From positions 2,501 to 66,500 of the forward strand of contig NZ_FQWM01000004.1 in NCBI RefSeq assembly GCF_900129685.1: DNA of 64,000 nucleotides, given 5' to 3'. Source of the stretch: Cognatishimia maritima. GTDB lineage: Bacteria > Pseudomonadota > Alphaproteobacteria > Rhodobacterales > Rhodobacteraceae. This document shows, piece after piece, positions 8,791-17,059 of this stretch. The translations under genes and the position numbers were made by a program. The stretch's first letter is position 1. Each line of letters begins with the position of its first letter. A model generated the notes under the pieces. That model was given only the letters and a program-made list of their open reading frames with translations, ran no database searches and was not told the DNA's origin.

Positions 8791-9729
8791 ATGGCTAAGA
8801 CCAAGAAGAAAACAATCATCACCTGCGCCGTGACTGGCGCGATCCATACGCCGACAATGTCAGACGCGCTGCCGATCACGCCAGATGATATCGCGTCGCA
8901 GGCAATCGAAGCCGCAGAGGCCGGGGCAGCCGTTTTGCACCTGCACGCGCGCAATCCCGAAAACGGGGCACCGTCGATCAATCCAGACGACTTTTCGCTG
9001 TTCTTACCGCGTATCAAACAATCGACAGATGCGGTTGTGAATATTTCGACAGGGGGCTCTATCACGCACTCGATCGCAGATCGAATTTCGCCAGCGCGGA
9101 CATTTTCACCGGAAATGGCGTCGATGAACATGGGGTCGTTGAACTTCTCCTTCCACCCGCTGGCCAAACGCTATGAAACGTTCAAGCACGACTGGGAAGA
9201 GGACTATATCAAGAACTCTGAAAGCGGCATTTTTCGCAACACCTTTGCGGATATCGCATTGGCAGCGCGGGAGCTCGGCGAAGGCCATGGCATTCGCTTC
9301 GAACATGAGTGCTACGACGTCGGCCATCTTTACAACCTGAAATTCTGCATGGATCAGGGGATGTTCAAAGGGTCGATCTTTATTCAGTTTGTCATGGGCA
9401 TTCTGGGCGGCATCAGCGCCGAGATTGACAACCTCGTCTTTATGAAACGCACGGCTGATCGCCTGTTTGGCACTGACTATCAATGGTCGGTGATTGGTGC
9501 AGGTAAGGCGCAAATCCCGCTTGCGCTGGTCTCGGCGCAAATGGGCGGCCACGTGCGTGTGGGTCTTGAGGATTCACTCTTTATCTCACCCGGTGAACTG
9601 GCGGTTTCTAATGCTGAACAGGTGCGCAAAATCCGGTCGCTTCTGGAAGCACAGGGGCATGAAATTGCCACACCTGATGAAGCGCGCGAAATGCTGACCC
9701 TCAAGGGCGGCGACAAAGTTCAATTCTGA
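8791..9729 (+). CDS. BKACE family (DUF849) 3-keto-acid cleavage enzyme
   Basis: A 312-residue protein with the beta-keto acid cleavage enzyme fold. The zinc-binding HxH lies at residues 50-52 (VLHLHARNPENG), and the later segments GGSITHS and VRVGLEDSLF are family hallmarks. Members condense a 3-keto acid with acetyl-CoA to give acetoacetate and a new CoA ester; the founding activity is on 3-keto-5-aminohexanoate. The family has many substrates, so this one is unknown. The gene starts behind AAAGGAAAAGACA and lies between the cyclase-family and OsmC genes in a tight operon. Confidence 0.9.
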   Translation: MAKTKKKTIITCAVTGAIHTPTMSDALPITPDDIASQAIEAAEAGAAVLHLHARNPENGAPSINPDDFSLFLPRIKQSTDAVVNISTGGSITHSIADRISPARTFSPEMASMNMGSLNFSFHPLAKRYETFKHDWEEDYIKNSESGIFRNTFADIALAARELGEGHGIRFEHECYDVGHLYNLKFCMDQGMFKGSIFIQFVMGILGGISAEIDNLVFMKRTADRLFGTDYQWSVIGAGKAQIPLALVSAQMGGHVRVGLEDSLFISPGELAVSNAEQVRKIRSLLEAQGHEIATPDEAREMLTLKGGDKVQF

Positions 9730-9740
9730 AAGGAAAACAG

Positions 9741-10238
9741 ATGACCGATCAAACATATGATGCAAATGACATTGTTTTCCGTTGTACCGGCAAAGCGTCG
9801 GGCAAAATGCGCGCAGACATGGATGTGCGGCTCGAGCACCCAATGAAGGAAAGCTTTCAGCTTGCCACCGACGAAGGGAAGTTTCACGGTGGAGATGGCA
9901 GCGCGCCGTTACCACTCGCCCTATTCGTCGGCGACCTAACCGGCTGCTTGATGACACAGATCCGTGCCTTCGGAAAAAGGTTGAAGATACCCGTCGACGA
10001 CTTGTCCGTTGATTGCGAAGTCGTCTGGCGCTGGACGCCCGTTGACCGGATTTACGAAACGGAACCCAAGGGTTTTCATTTCGACATCCACCTAGACTCC
10101 AGTGCTCCGCTTGAGCAGCAGATCGCACTGATCGAAGCCGCGAAGAAAGGCTGCTTCATCGAGCAGACCCTTGGACAAAAAAACGAAATTCGCCACCGCT
10201 TGAAGACAGGTGACGGATTTTACGAGATTGAAGCCTAA
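9741..10238 (+). CDS. OsmC family protein
   Basis: A 165-residue protein of OsmC/Ohr type. Two cysteines lie where the family has its redox pair: DLTGCLMTQ (C69) and KKGCFIEQTL (about C133). OsmC/Ohr proteins reduce organic peroxides or bind small thiols and other ligands. It starts 11 bases after the BKACE gene. In this operon it could handle a reactive intermediate or a thiol adduct, but this is inferred from context only. Confidence 0.75.
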   Translation: MTDQTYDANDIVFRCTGKASGKMRADMDVRLEHPMKESFQLATDEGKFHGGDGSAPLPLALFVGDLTGCLMTQIRAFGKRLKIPVDDLSVDCEVVWRWTPVDRIYETEPKGFHFDIHLDSSAPLEQQIALIEAAKKGCFIEQTLGQKNEIRHRLKTGDGFYEIEA

Positions 10239-10344
10239 CCAGCTTCATGTGGCCTTCCTCTGACGCCTCCCCGGATGAGGAAGGCCGCCCCAACATCCGC
10301 TGCTTGCTGCAGAGACTGAGACGGCACCACAGAAGGAACACGTA

Positions 10345-11082
10345 ATGCAAACGCTATATCACAGCCCGTATTCAACATGCTCCCAGAAGGTCCGCCTATG
10401 CCTTTTCGAGAAGGGGATCGACTTCGAGGCGATAGCGCTCGATTTTTGGAAAGAGGAACATCTGACGCCGGAATATCTTGCGCTGAACCCAAACGGCGTC
10501 GTCCCGACGTTGGTGCATGACGGTGAGCCGGTCATCGATAGTTCGGTCATCGTTGAATATTTGGACGAAGTATTTCCAGACCCTGCCTTGTCACCAAAGG
10601 ACGCGCTTGGGAAAGCCCGGATGCGCGCGTGGCTCCGCTTTCTTGAAGAGGTTCCAACCGTCGCAATCAGAGTGCCTTCCTTCAATAAAGCGTTTGTCCA
10701 ACTCTGGGCCGACAAATCAGATGAAGAACTTGAACAACAAGCGCAGGCGCGGCCGCTTCGAACTGCGCTCTACAAAAGCCTGGGCCGCGACGGGGTCGGC
10801 ACAGAAGAATATGATGCTTCGCTCAAACGCCTTCGAATGACCATTGAACGGATGGAAAAGGCGCTGAGCGCCAGTGAATGGATTTGCGGAGATAGCTTCT
10901 CGCTCGCCGATGTTTGCGTGATCCCGACGATTGACCGTATGAATGACCTTGGCCTGTCCCATATCTGGGGCGACACCCCCCATGTTCAACGCTGGTGGTC
11001 AGCGGTACAGCAGCGCGATTGCTTCAAGCAAACCTTCGCCCCCGGAACGCGGGTGTCAGAACGCTATGCGATTTCTAGCTAA
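10345..11082 (+). CDS. Glutathione S-transferase family protein
   Basis: A 245-residue protein with an N-terminal thioredoxin-like domain (LYHSPYSTCSQKVRLCLFEKG, about residues 4-24; NPNGVVPTLVHDGEPVIDSSVIVEYLDE near 48-75) and a helical C-terminal domain ending in the usual ADVCVIPTIDRM core. This architecture resembles GSTs of the maleylacetoacetate isomerase and dehalogenase groups. A gap of 106 bases separates it from the OsmC gene, so it may be the last gene of the TetR-controlled operon or have its own promoter. The gap (10239-10344) holds no clear terminator. Confidence 0.87.
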   Translation: MQTLYHSPYSTCSQKVRLCLFEKGIDFEAIALDFWKEEHLTPEYLALNPNGVVPTLVHDGEPVIDSSVIVEYLDEVFPDPALSPKDALGKARMRAWLRFLEEVPTVAIRVPSFNKAFVQLWADKSDEELEQQAQARPLRTALYKSLGRDGVGTEEYDASLKRLRMTIERMEKALSASEWICGDSFSLADVCVIPTIDRMNDLGLSHIWGDTPHVQRWWSAVQQRDCFKQTFAPGTRVSERYAISS

Positions 11083-11182
11083 TTAGATTTTCCGTCTGGT
11101 CCCACATATCGATCATGATCTGCCATTCTGCTGATCTGAAATGAATTTCATGAGCGCCTTCGCCTAAGAACATATCAAAACG

Positions 11183-11350
11183 CTAGAATTGCGTCAGATT
11201 TGCTGGGTATCCGGCTCTGGTGAACGAAACCGACTGCCTTGGACCATTCAGGTCGTCGTTTGGATTCTTATAGGCTTTCTTTTTCCCGCCATCGATACTG
11301 ACCCAAATTCGGCCATCCTCGCTCAGTAACTTCCGCAGTTTTTAGCTAAA
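11183..11350 (-). pseudogene. Remnant of an adenine-specific DNA methyltransferase
   Basis: Read on the minus strand, this piece gives KLRKLLSEDGRIWVSIDGG followed by KKKAYKNPNDDLNGPRQSV and a stop at 11183. Segments of the forms KLLSEDGVIFVSID and YKNPDNDPRGPW are typical of type II/III N6-adenine methylases. A TAA at 11342-11344 lies just upstream in the same frame, and the two motifs are much closer than in intact enzymes, so material has been lost. On the same strand, 11075-11173 holds an unassigned 32-codon frame. The whole gap 11083-11418 looks like a decayed mobile or restriction locus. Confidence 0.5.
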
Positions 11351-11418
11351 TGCGCTTGAAGTTTTCGGGTGTTTGCAAGGGCATTTAAGCCATTAGCAAC
11401 CAATGCCGCATATTTGAA

Positions 11419-12243
11419 TTGGTAAGAAACTACAGCGACCCACGACAGTCTTCAGCATCTTCATTTCCCGATGCCGATGTGACGTTGCTGATCAACAACC
11501 ATTGTGCATTGGGGGCGCGTGTGAGCAGAGAACTTGATACCCGTAAAACCGACAATGAACCCGCTGAACTAGGTGGACACCTCAGCACTGAATCGCAGCG
11601 CCGACTACAAATTCTGTCGCTTGATGATGACCAGCTGGATCGATTGCGCCTAATCCGTACCTGTGAGCAGGCAGGTCTGCGCTGCGCATGTGATGAGGCT
11701 TCCACGCTTACAGAGTTACGCCTTGCGATCGACAAAAAGAGTTATGACGTGATCTTTATCGATCACAAGCTTGGCCTGGACAATGGCATGGATGCTTTGC
11801 GCATCATCTTGGCCCATGAAGATCAGACCGGCACGATTCCCATCATGGTGACAAGCGCAACGGAACACCGTGTGGCTGTTGAAGCCATGCGCATCGGATG
11901 TGCGGATTATCTTGTAAAAGAAGAGCTGACAGTATCTGCGCTGTCCAAATCTATTGCTTCGGCGATTGAGCGCCGGGTGATGTACGCGGAAATCGCCGGT
12001 GCACGCGCTTTGGAACGTGAGGTCAAGGCAACCATCACACGCTTTCTAAACACCTGCGGCCCGGAAATGCGTATCATCCTCAGCAATACGATCAAAACGC
12101 TACGCAGTCTGAAAGCGATCAACCGAACTAGCGATGACATCGATCCATTGCTACTGCCAAATTTCACATTGCTTGAACGGGGTTGTTTTGACCTGACAAC
12201 TTTTGTCGATGACTTGGAGTCAGTCGTTCAACGACTGAAATAA
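11419..12243 (+). CDS. Response regulator with N-terminal extension and short C-terminal helical region
   Basis: A receiver domain is clear at about residues 63-185: acidic pocket LSLDDDQ, phospho-acceptor region VIFIDHKLG, switch region MVTSATE and the lysine in YLVKEEL. The roughly 75 residues after it are predicted helical (EREVKATITRFL to VVQRLK) and match no output domain I recognise. The start is uncertain. TTG 11419 has no good Shine-Dalgarno; an in-frame GTG at 11521 would leave a short lead before the receiver. It converges on a second receiver gene and a CHASE kinase, which is its likely partner. Confidence 0.75.
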   Translation: MVRNYSDPRQSSASSFPDADVTLLINNHCALGARVSRELDTRKTDNEPAELGGHLSTESQRRLQILSLDDDQLDRLRLIRTCEQAGLRCACDEASTLTELRLAIDKKSYDVIFIDHKLGLDNGMDALRIILAHEDQTGTIPIMVTSATEHRVAVEAMRIGCADYLVKEELTVSALSKSIASAIERRVMYAEIAGARALEREVKATITRFLNTCGPEMRIILSNTIKTLRSLKAINRTSDDIDPLLLPNFTLLERGCFDLTTFVDDLESVVQRLK

Positions 12244-12319
12244 AGGCTCGTCGCCGTCAGTTCCTTCAGGCTGCAGAACCACGAGCGGGTCAGAGATGCA
12301 GGGAGCCTCCGTACAACCG

Positions 12320-12796
12320 TTACCCTTTTGCTTGAACTGCTGAGCACCTTTCTTTCAGGTCAGAAACCGCACCATCTGGCGCTTCACACAAATGCCAATA
12401 ATCCTGCAGAACGGAGAGGACATTTTTAAGCCCATTGAGATCTTCTGGTTTTACGATGTAGCCATTTGCCCGATTTTTGTATGCCTTTGAAATATCTTGC
12501 GGGTTGTCTGAGGTCGTAAACATGAAAACGACATTGTCTGAGATGCCGTCGACGCCACGCATGACTTGCAGGAATTCATGGCCGTTCATGCGCGGCATGT
12601 TGATATCGAGAAGTATGAAAAATGGCTGCGGGAGATGCGTTTCTTCGTTTTGATGTGTGAGCATTTCCAATGCCTCTTGCCCGTCTTTCGCGTGCACAAT
12701 CTGTCCATTGGACCTCACTTTCTCCATCGCGCGAGTGACAAACATTGCATCGATCGCGTTGTCTTCAACCAGTAGAATATTCATCTGATCCGGCAT
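12320..12796 (-). CDS. Single-domain response regulator (Rcp1/CheY type)
   Basis: A 158-residue receiver-only protein: ILLVEDNAIDAMF with the acidic pair near residues 11-12, phospho-acceptor in FILLDINMPRMNG (about D69), FTTS switch threonine and YIVKP lysine. The long loop between the second and third strands is typical of the Rcp1 subfamily, which works with phytochrome-like and other sensor kinases. The ATG at 12796 lies 1 base after the kinase stop, so it is co-translated with the kinase gene and is its probable target. Confidence 0.9.
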   Translation of the reverse strand: MPDQMNILLVEDNAIDAMFVTRAMEKVRSNGQIVHAKDGQEALEMLTHQNEETHLPQPFFILLDINMPRMNGHEFLQVMRGVDGISDNVVFMFTTSDNPQDISKAYKNRANGYIVKPEDLNGLKNVLSVLQDYWHLCEAPDGAVSDLKERCSAVQAKG

Positions 12797-12797
12797 A

Positions 12798-14585
12798 TCA
12801 GGCCACCTTTCCCAAACCTTCGGGGCGTTCGTTCAGCAGGGTTTTGGGCCATTGGAAAACAAAGCAAGCGCCGCGGCCCTCATCCGAATCCACGCGAACA
12901 GTCCCTCCATGTTGTTCCACGAGTTTCTTAACAATCGCCAAACCGATGCCTGTGCTTTCCTGGTCCTCTGACGTGCGTAGCGTCTGAAAAACCTCAAATA
13001 TCCGCTCATGGTATTGCGGTGCGATACCGGCGCCGTCATCGGCAACCATGACTTCCAGGTGGTCAGGCTTCTCTGAAATCGTGATCGCCACATGCGCTTT
13101 GGCGGGATCGGGATGATATTTAAAGGCATTCCCGATCAGGTTTTCCAGGATGCGCCTGAAGTTATGACTATCAACAACAATCTTTTCGACATCGCTTTCC
13201 AAATGTACCTGTGCCGTATCGACTTCGAAATCAGCAATACAAGCCTTGATGATCTCCTCGGGCGCGACATTGTCGTGGCTTAGATCACTTCGCCCGACGC
13301 GCGCATAATCCATGATACCCCGCGTCAGCGCATGCATGCGTTCGACGCGTTCCCGGATCAGATCGAGATGCATTTGCAAAGCGCCATGTGCCTCTTGATC
13401 GTTCACATGTTCTGACAAGTCCTCTTCCATGAGGTCCGTCAAGAACCCGATGCCACGCGCCGGTGTTTTTAGGTCGTGGGAGGCAACATAGACAAACTGC
13501 TCAATCTCGGCGTTGGCCATTTCAAGTTTTTCGCTTTTTCCTCGGAGTTCAGTTGTCAATTCAAACGCGTAGGAGCGTGCACGGCTATTCGCGCGCGCCA
13601 TGGAGATCAATAACGCAATGATCAGCGCCTCGATGATTAGGCCGCCAAATAGGATAAGCGTGGGCTGTTCAAACCCATTGTTCGTGCGAAACGCGAGATT
13701 AGAGCGCACCTCAATCTCCCAATTGCGCCCATAAAGATCCAGCGACACGGTGTCGGTATAGAGCGGGTTTGCATCGCTCAGCCCATCATCGATCGCGTGT
13801 TCGTCATAAATGGTTTGCTCTCCGTCGCGAATGCTAAAATGAACATCTCTCCGCTCCTTCGAAAGAAGACCTTCGACCAGTTTGCGCACTACAAATGGTG
13901 CGTAGACAACCCCCTGAAACTGTTCGCGACGTTCTTCTAAAGTTTCCGGGATGCCGCCTGAATAATAAGGCGCATAAAACAGGAAGCCCGGTGTGTGATC
14001 GCTATCCTGCACCAAAACGATAGGGCCTGTTATCTTTGAGCGCCCTGTGTCACGGCTGGCCAGCAAACCAGTGCGTCGGTTGACTTCATGTGCAACATCA
14101 AGTCCGACAGCGGCAGCGTTAACATCCTCTGGTTCGATATAGGTGATGGGCAGCGAGAAGCCCTGATCATGCTGCGGATAGATTTCGAAGCCTTGTCGCT
14201 CCGCTTCACGCTCTGCAAGGTAAGCCGGCAGAGTCTCTCGCGGGACATAGTGGATCACACCCACGCCATTCACGCCCGGATAGCGCTGATCGATATTCAA
14301 CGACTGCGCAAAGACTTTCCATTCTTGCATGTCCACGTCGCCACCCAGCGCAGAGATCGCAGCAACCCCCGACCAAAGCGCATCCTCATAGCGCGACATG
14401 CTGTCTAGGATCAGATCAACCGTACTGTCCCGCGCCGCAAGAAAGCGGCTTTCAATGCGATGTTCGAGCTGTTTCTTGGAATAGAGCCATGCCCCCAAAG
14501 TCATCGTCAAAGAAAGCCCGATGATGATGAGATGCAGCGCAGAAATGCGGCCAGTTGAGCGTTCGAAAATATCAGTGCCAGTCAT
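12798..14585 (-). CDS. CHASE-domain sensor histidine kinase
   Basis: Membrane segment at about residues 16-35, an extracytoplasmic CHASE domain (about 70-290; hallmark YPGVNGVGVIHYVP), a second membrane segment near 310-330, then HisKA with the phospho-histidine in VASHDLKTPARG (about H370) and an HATPase domain with N-box NLIGNAFKYH and G-boxes ADDGAGIAP and STGIGLAIVKKL. The ATG at 14585 is chosen because GGAG lies 6 bases before it; an upstream in-frame ATG at 14600 overlaps that site. CHASE domains sense small external molecules such as cytokinin-like or peptide ligands; the signal here is unknown. Confidence 0.9.
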   Translation of the reverse strand: MTGTDIFERSTGRISALHLIIIGLSLTMTLGAWLYSKKQLEHRIESRFLAARDSTVDLILDSMSRYEDALWSGVAAISALGGDVDMQEWKVFAQSLNIDQRYPGVNGVGVIHYVPRETLPAYLAEREAERQGFEIYPQHDQGFSLPITYIEPEDVNAAAVGLDVAHEVNRRTGLLASRDTGRSKITGPIVLVQDSDHTPGFLFYAPYYSGGIPETLEERREQFQGVVYAPFVVRKLVEGLLSKERRDVHFSIRDGEQTIYDEHAIDDGLSDANPLYTDTVSLDLYGRNWEIEVRSNLAFRTNNGFEQPTLILFGGLIIEALIIALLISMARANSRARSYAFELTTELRGKSEKLEMANAEIEQFVYVASHDLKTPARGIGFLTDLMEEDLSEHVNDQEAHGALQMHLDLIRERVERMHALTRGIMDYARVGRSDLSHDNVAPEEIIKACIADFEVDTAQVHLESDVEKIVVDSHNFRRILENLIGNAFKYHPDPAKAHVAITISEKPDHLEVMVADDGAGIAPQYHERIFEVFQTLRTSEDQESTGIGLAIVKKLVEQHGGTVRVDSDEGRGACFVFQWPKTLLNERPEGLGKVA

Positions 14586-14600
14586 GTCTGCTCCAATCAA

Positions 14601-15070
14601 TCCGAATAGGACAGTCGCAACCTAGGGCTTTTCACCTTAACAATTCCCTAATGTTCGCTATTTGTTTTAGTTTTATTAAATTGGTAGTAACCTCTGGTGG
14701 GCGTATTTAGTCAGCAATGAATAGCGCCGAAAACATCGCCAATTTATCTAATGATTTGAGGTAACTTAGTTTAGCCCGATTCCGGGTTCTTCAGGTTCGC
14801 GGGCTGGAACGAAGAATGCCCTAGTAGTAAGAATACTGGGGTAAAAGCAGGTCCATGAATTGGTGGAAAGCCTAAGGATTTGCGCGATTGAATCGGCTAC
14901 TGCTTGTGAGGTGAAGTAGCAGACTTTGTTCAAATCTGTTCTACGAAGTGAAAGCGATCTTCAATCGCGCTTAAGCAGGCTTGGCGTGCATTTCCGCACA
15001 TTCATGCAACCACGCCGCAAAGGGTATCCGCTAAAGAGAATTGCGTTAATGCTGCTATGTCATGGGATTT
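14601..15070. other. Gene-free stretch between the kinase gene and tRNA-Ala
   Basis: About 470 bases with no supported gene. The kinase end is AT-rich (14635-14700) and should hold the kinase promoter. Near 14829-14845, AATACTGGGGTAAAAG resembles the core of the intergenic repeat found at 23580, 42252 and 45708. A stem GCTACTGC / GAAGTAGC lies near 14899-14921. A translated frame at 14926-15120 that runs into the tRNA is not a gene. Confidence 0.5.
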
Positions 15071-15146
<76 letters not shown>

Positions 15147-15232
15147 GAAATGGTACAGATCATCTCGTCTGTGCGCGCTTACTTAGGCGCTTCATCTGGC
15201 GGGATCAAGTGAAAAATCCCGCCAGATTTTGA

Positions 15233-15556
15233 TCAGTCGTCGCTGTCATCCGCTGGCACATCCGCGATGTCATCCAGCGATACGTTGTCGTCATCATCCT
15301 CGTCCAGAACATCATCTTCCAGATCGATATCTACATCGTCATCATCTTCCAGAACTTCGGCGTCATCCGCGTTTGCGGCTTTGGCTTTCAGTGTCGCCGC
15401 ATCTTCGTCATCAGCAGCGATCATGCGGCTTTTGCCGCTCTCCAGCTCAACGACCTCACCGGTGTAAGGGCTGACGATTGGATTTTTGTTCAGGTCGTAA
15501 AAACGTTTGCCGGTTGTCGGGCACAGGCGCTTAACGCCCCATTCTTCTTTGGGCAT
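15233..15556 (-). CDS. FYDLN acid family protein (TIGR02300-like)
   Basis: A 107-residue protein. The N-terminal half holds the family signature WGVKRLCPTTGKRFYDLNKNPIVSPYTG (given here in two overlapping parts: WGVKRLCPTTGKRFYDLN, then KNPIVSPYTG). The C-terminal half is a long run of aspartate, glutamate and alanine. The family is nearly confined to alphaproteobacteria and has no assigned function; the single CP and TG pattern hints at a metal knuckle. It is divergent from the zinc-peptidase gene. Confidence 0.87.
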   Translation of the reverse strand: MPKEEWGVKRLCPTTGKRFYDLNKNPIVSPYTGEVVELESGKSRMIAADDEDAATLKAKAANADDAEVLEDDDDVDIDLEDDVLDEDDDDNVSLDDIADVPADDSDD

Positions 15557-15662
15557 TGGAATCCCCCTAAATCACGTGAGTCTTGTCGACAGTCCGCGCC
15601 AACTGCCATAAGTGAAGGGGCAAGTCAAAGGGTATCAGGCGAGCAGTGCGCGGGGGAGTGCC

Positions 15663-16349
15663 ATGACGCTACATTTTCTGCCAGGAGAGCCAGAAATTGC
15701 TGTGCATTTGCGTCGTAACGCGCGCGCGCGTCGCATTTCATTACGGGTGTCTCGGTTGGACGGAAAAGTCACTCTGACCCTGCCAAATCGTCTGCCAGAG
15801 AATGAAGGTTTGGCCTTTGCGCGTCAGAAGGAAAGCTGGATTCGCAAACAGCTTGCCGAGCGGCCAGAGCAAGTCTGTGTGACGGTGGGGGATAGCCTGC
15901 CGTTTCAGGGTGACCTGCTTGATATCGTCGCCTCAGCGGCGGTGCGCGTGTGCGTTCAGGGGGAACAGCTTTGTGTGCCGCATGGCATGGCCGAAGTTGG
16001 CCCCAAGGTCGAACGTTTCCTGAAGGCTGAGGCGCGCGCTCGGTTGAAGGAGGCGGCAGATCACTATGCCGGGGCGCTGGGCGTGGACTACACAAAGCTG
16101 ACGCTCAGGGACACGCGGTCGCGTTGGGGGTCTTGCACCTCAGAGCGCGGGCTGATGTTTTCATGGCGGCTCATTATGGCCCCTGCCGAGGTTCTGCGTT
16201 ATGTGGCGGCGCATGAAGTGGCTCACTTGGTGGAGATGAACCATTCTCCGGCGTTCTGGAGCGTGGTGGATCAGATCTATGGCCCCCACCAAATGGAGCG
16301 GAACTGGTTGAAACAACATGGTGAAAAATTGCACCGTTTCAGGTTCTGA
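15663..16349 (+). CDS. M48/YgjP-like zinc metallopeptidase (DUF45)
   Basis: A 228-residue protein with the zinc motif AAHEVAHLVEMNHSPAFW near residues 180-197, i.e. HExxH plus a third histidine, as in the YgjP/WLM-type family. An RWGSCT segment (RSRWGSCTSERG) just before it is another family mark. The ATG at 15663 is preferred over an in-frame GTG at 15612, since homologues begin near this point. It is a cytosolic protein without signal peptide. The family has no confirmed substrate. Confidence 0.87.
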   Translation: MTLHFLPGEPEIAVHLRRNARARRISLRVSRLDGKVTLTLPNRLPENEGLAFARQKESWIRKQLAERPEQVCVTVGDSLPFQGDLLDIVASAAVRVCVQGEQLCVPHGMAEVGPKVERFLKAEARARLKEAADHYAGALGVDYTKLTLRDTRSRWGSCTSERGLMFSWRLIMAPAEVLRYVAAHEVAHLVEMNHSPAFWSVVDQIYGPHQMERNWLKQHGEKLHRFRF

Positions 16350-16379
16350 TGGCGCATTGAGCAATTGACGCTCGGCAGA

Positions 16380-16393
16380 AATGTGATCACATT
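16380..16393. promoter_or_regulatory. Probable GntR-type operator
   Basis: AATGTGATCACATT is a perfect 14-base palindrome ending 6 bases before the start codon of the GntR-type gene. FCD-type GntR regulators usually bind short palindromes of this kind near their own promoter, so autorepression is likely. Confidence 0.55.
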
Positions 16394-16399
16394 CGCCGT

Positions 16400-17050
16400 A
16401 TGATGGCACAAATCCGAAGTTCCGAGCATACAACCTCCGCCCATGATCGGGTTTATCGCGGGTTAAGAACGCGGATCATGCATGGGGAAATCCTGCCGGG
16501 GCATCCCCTGACACTGCGGGGGCTAGGGCAAGAATACGAGGTGTCGATGACGCCCGCTCGTGAAGCGATCCGTCGGCTTGTTGCCGAGGGCGCATTGACT
16601 ATGTCGGCCTCCGGGCGGGTGTCGACCCCGGAACTGACAAATGACCGGATCGAAGAACTTGCCGCCTTGCGGGCGTTGATCGAGGTCGAACTCGCCAGCC
16701 GTGCGCTTCCACGCGCGCATATGGCGCTGATTGAACGGTTGCAAACCATCAATAACTCGATTGCCGAACGGGTCGCGCAGCGTGATGCGGTCGGCTATAT
16801 CAGCGCGAATTTGGATTTTCACCGCGCGCTTTACCTGCGTGCGCAGGCGCCAGCGATGCTGGCGATGGCGGAAACCGTGTGGCTGCAGCTTGGGCCAACA
16901 ATGCGCGCCTTATATGGGCGGCTGCGCCAAGCCGAACCGCCGCAGTTCCACCGCCTGATACTCGCGGCATTAAAGGCCGGCGATGAACCGGGGCTTCGGC
17001 TTGCGGTTCGGTCGGACGTGACCCAAGGCTTACGACACCTGACAGCCTAA
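16400..17050 (+). CDS. GntR family transcriptional regulator (FCD/FadR type)
   Basis: A 216-residue regulator. The winged helix lies at about residues 15-75 (VYRGLRTRIMHGEILPG, then SMTPAREAIRRLVAEGAL), followed by an all-helical FCD ligand domain with the metal-binding style segment NLDFHRALY. Such proteins sense carboxylic acids. It is convergent with accA, with 9 bases between stops, and no obvious target operon adjoins it other than itself. Confidence 0.9.
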   Translation: MMAQIRSSEHTTSAHDRVYRGLRTRIMHGEILPGHPLTLRGLGQEYEVSMTPAREAIRRLVAEGALTMSASGRVSTPELTNDRIEELAALRALIEVELASRALPRAHMALIERLQTINNSIAERVAQRDAVGYISANLDFHRALYLRAQAPAMLAMAETVWLQLGPTMRALYGRLRQAEPPQFHRLILAALKAGDEPGLRLAVRSDVTQGLRHLTA

Positions 17051-17059
17051 GGCATTTTG

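Noticed and set aside
4073-11082. Genomic island around the BKACE operon
   Set aside because: Base use looks like the neighbours and no integrase or attachment repeats are seen, though it lies next to a tRNA.
15769-16095. Open frame on the opposite strand of the zinc peptidase gene
   Set aside because: Rich in proline, arginine and serine as expected for the reverse of a GC-rich gene; the + strand has a clear HExxH protein.
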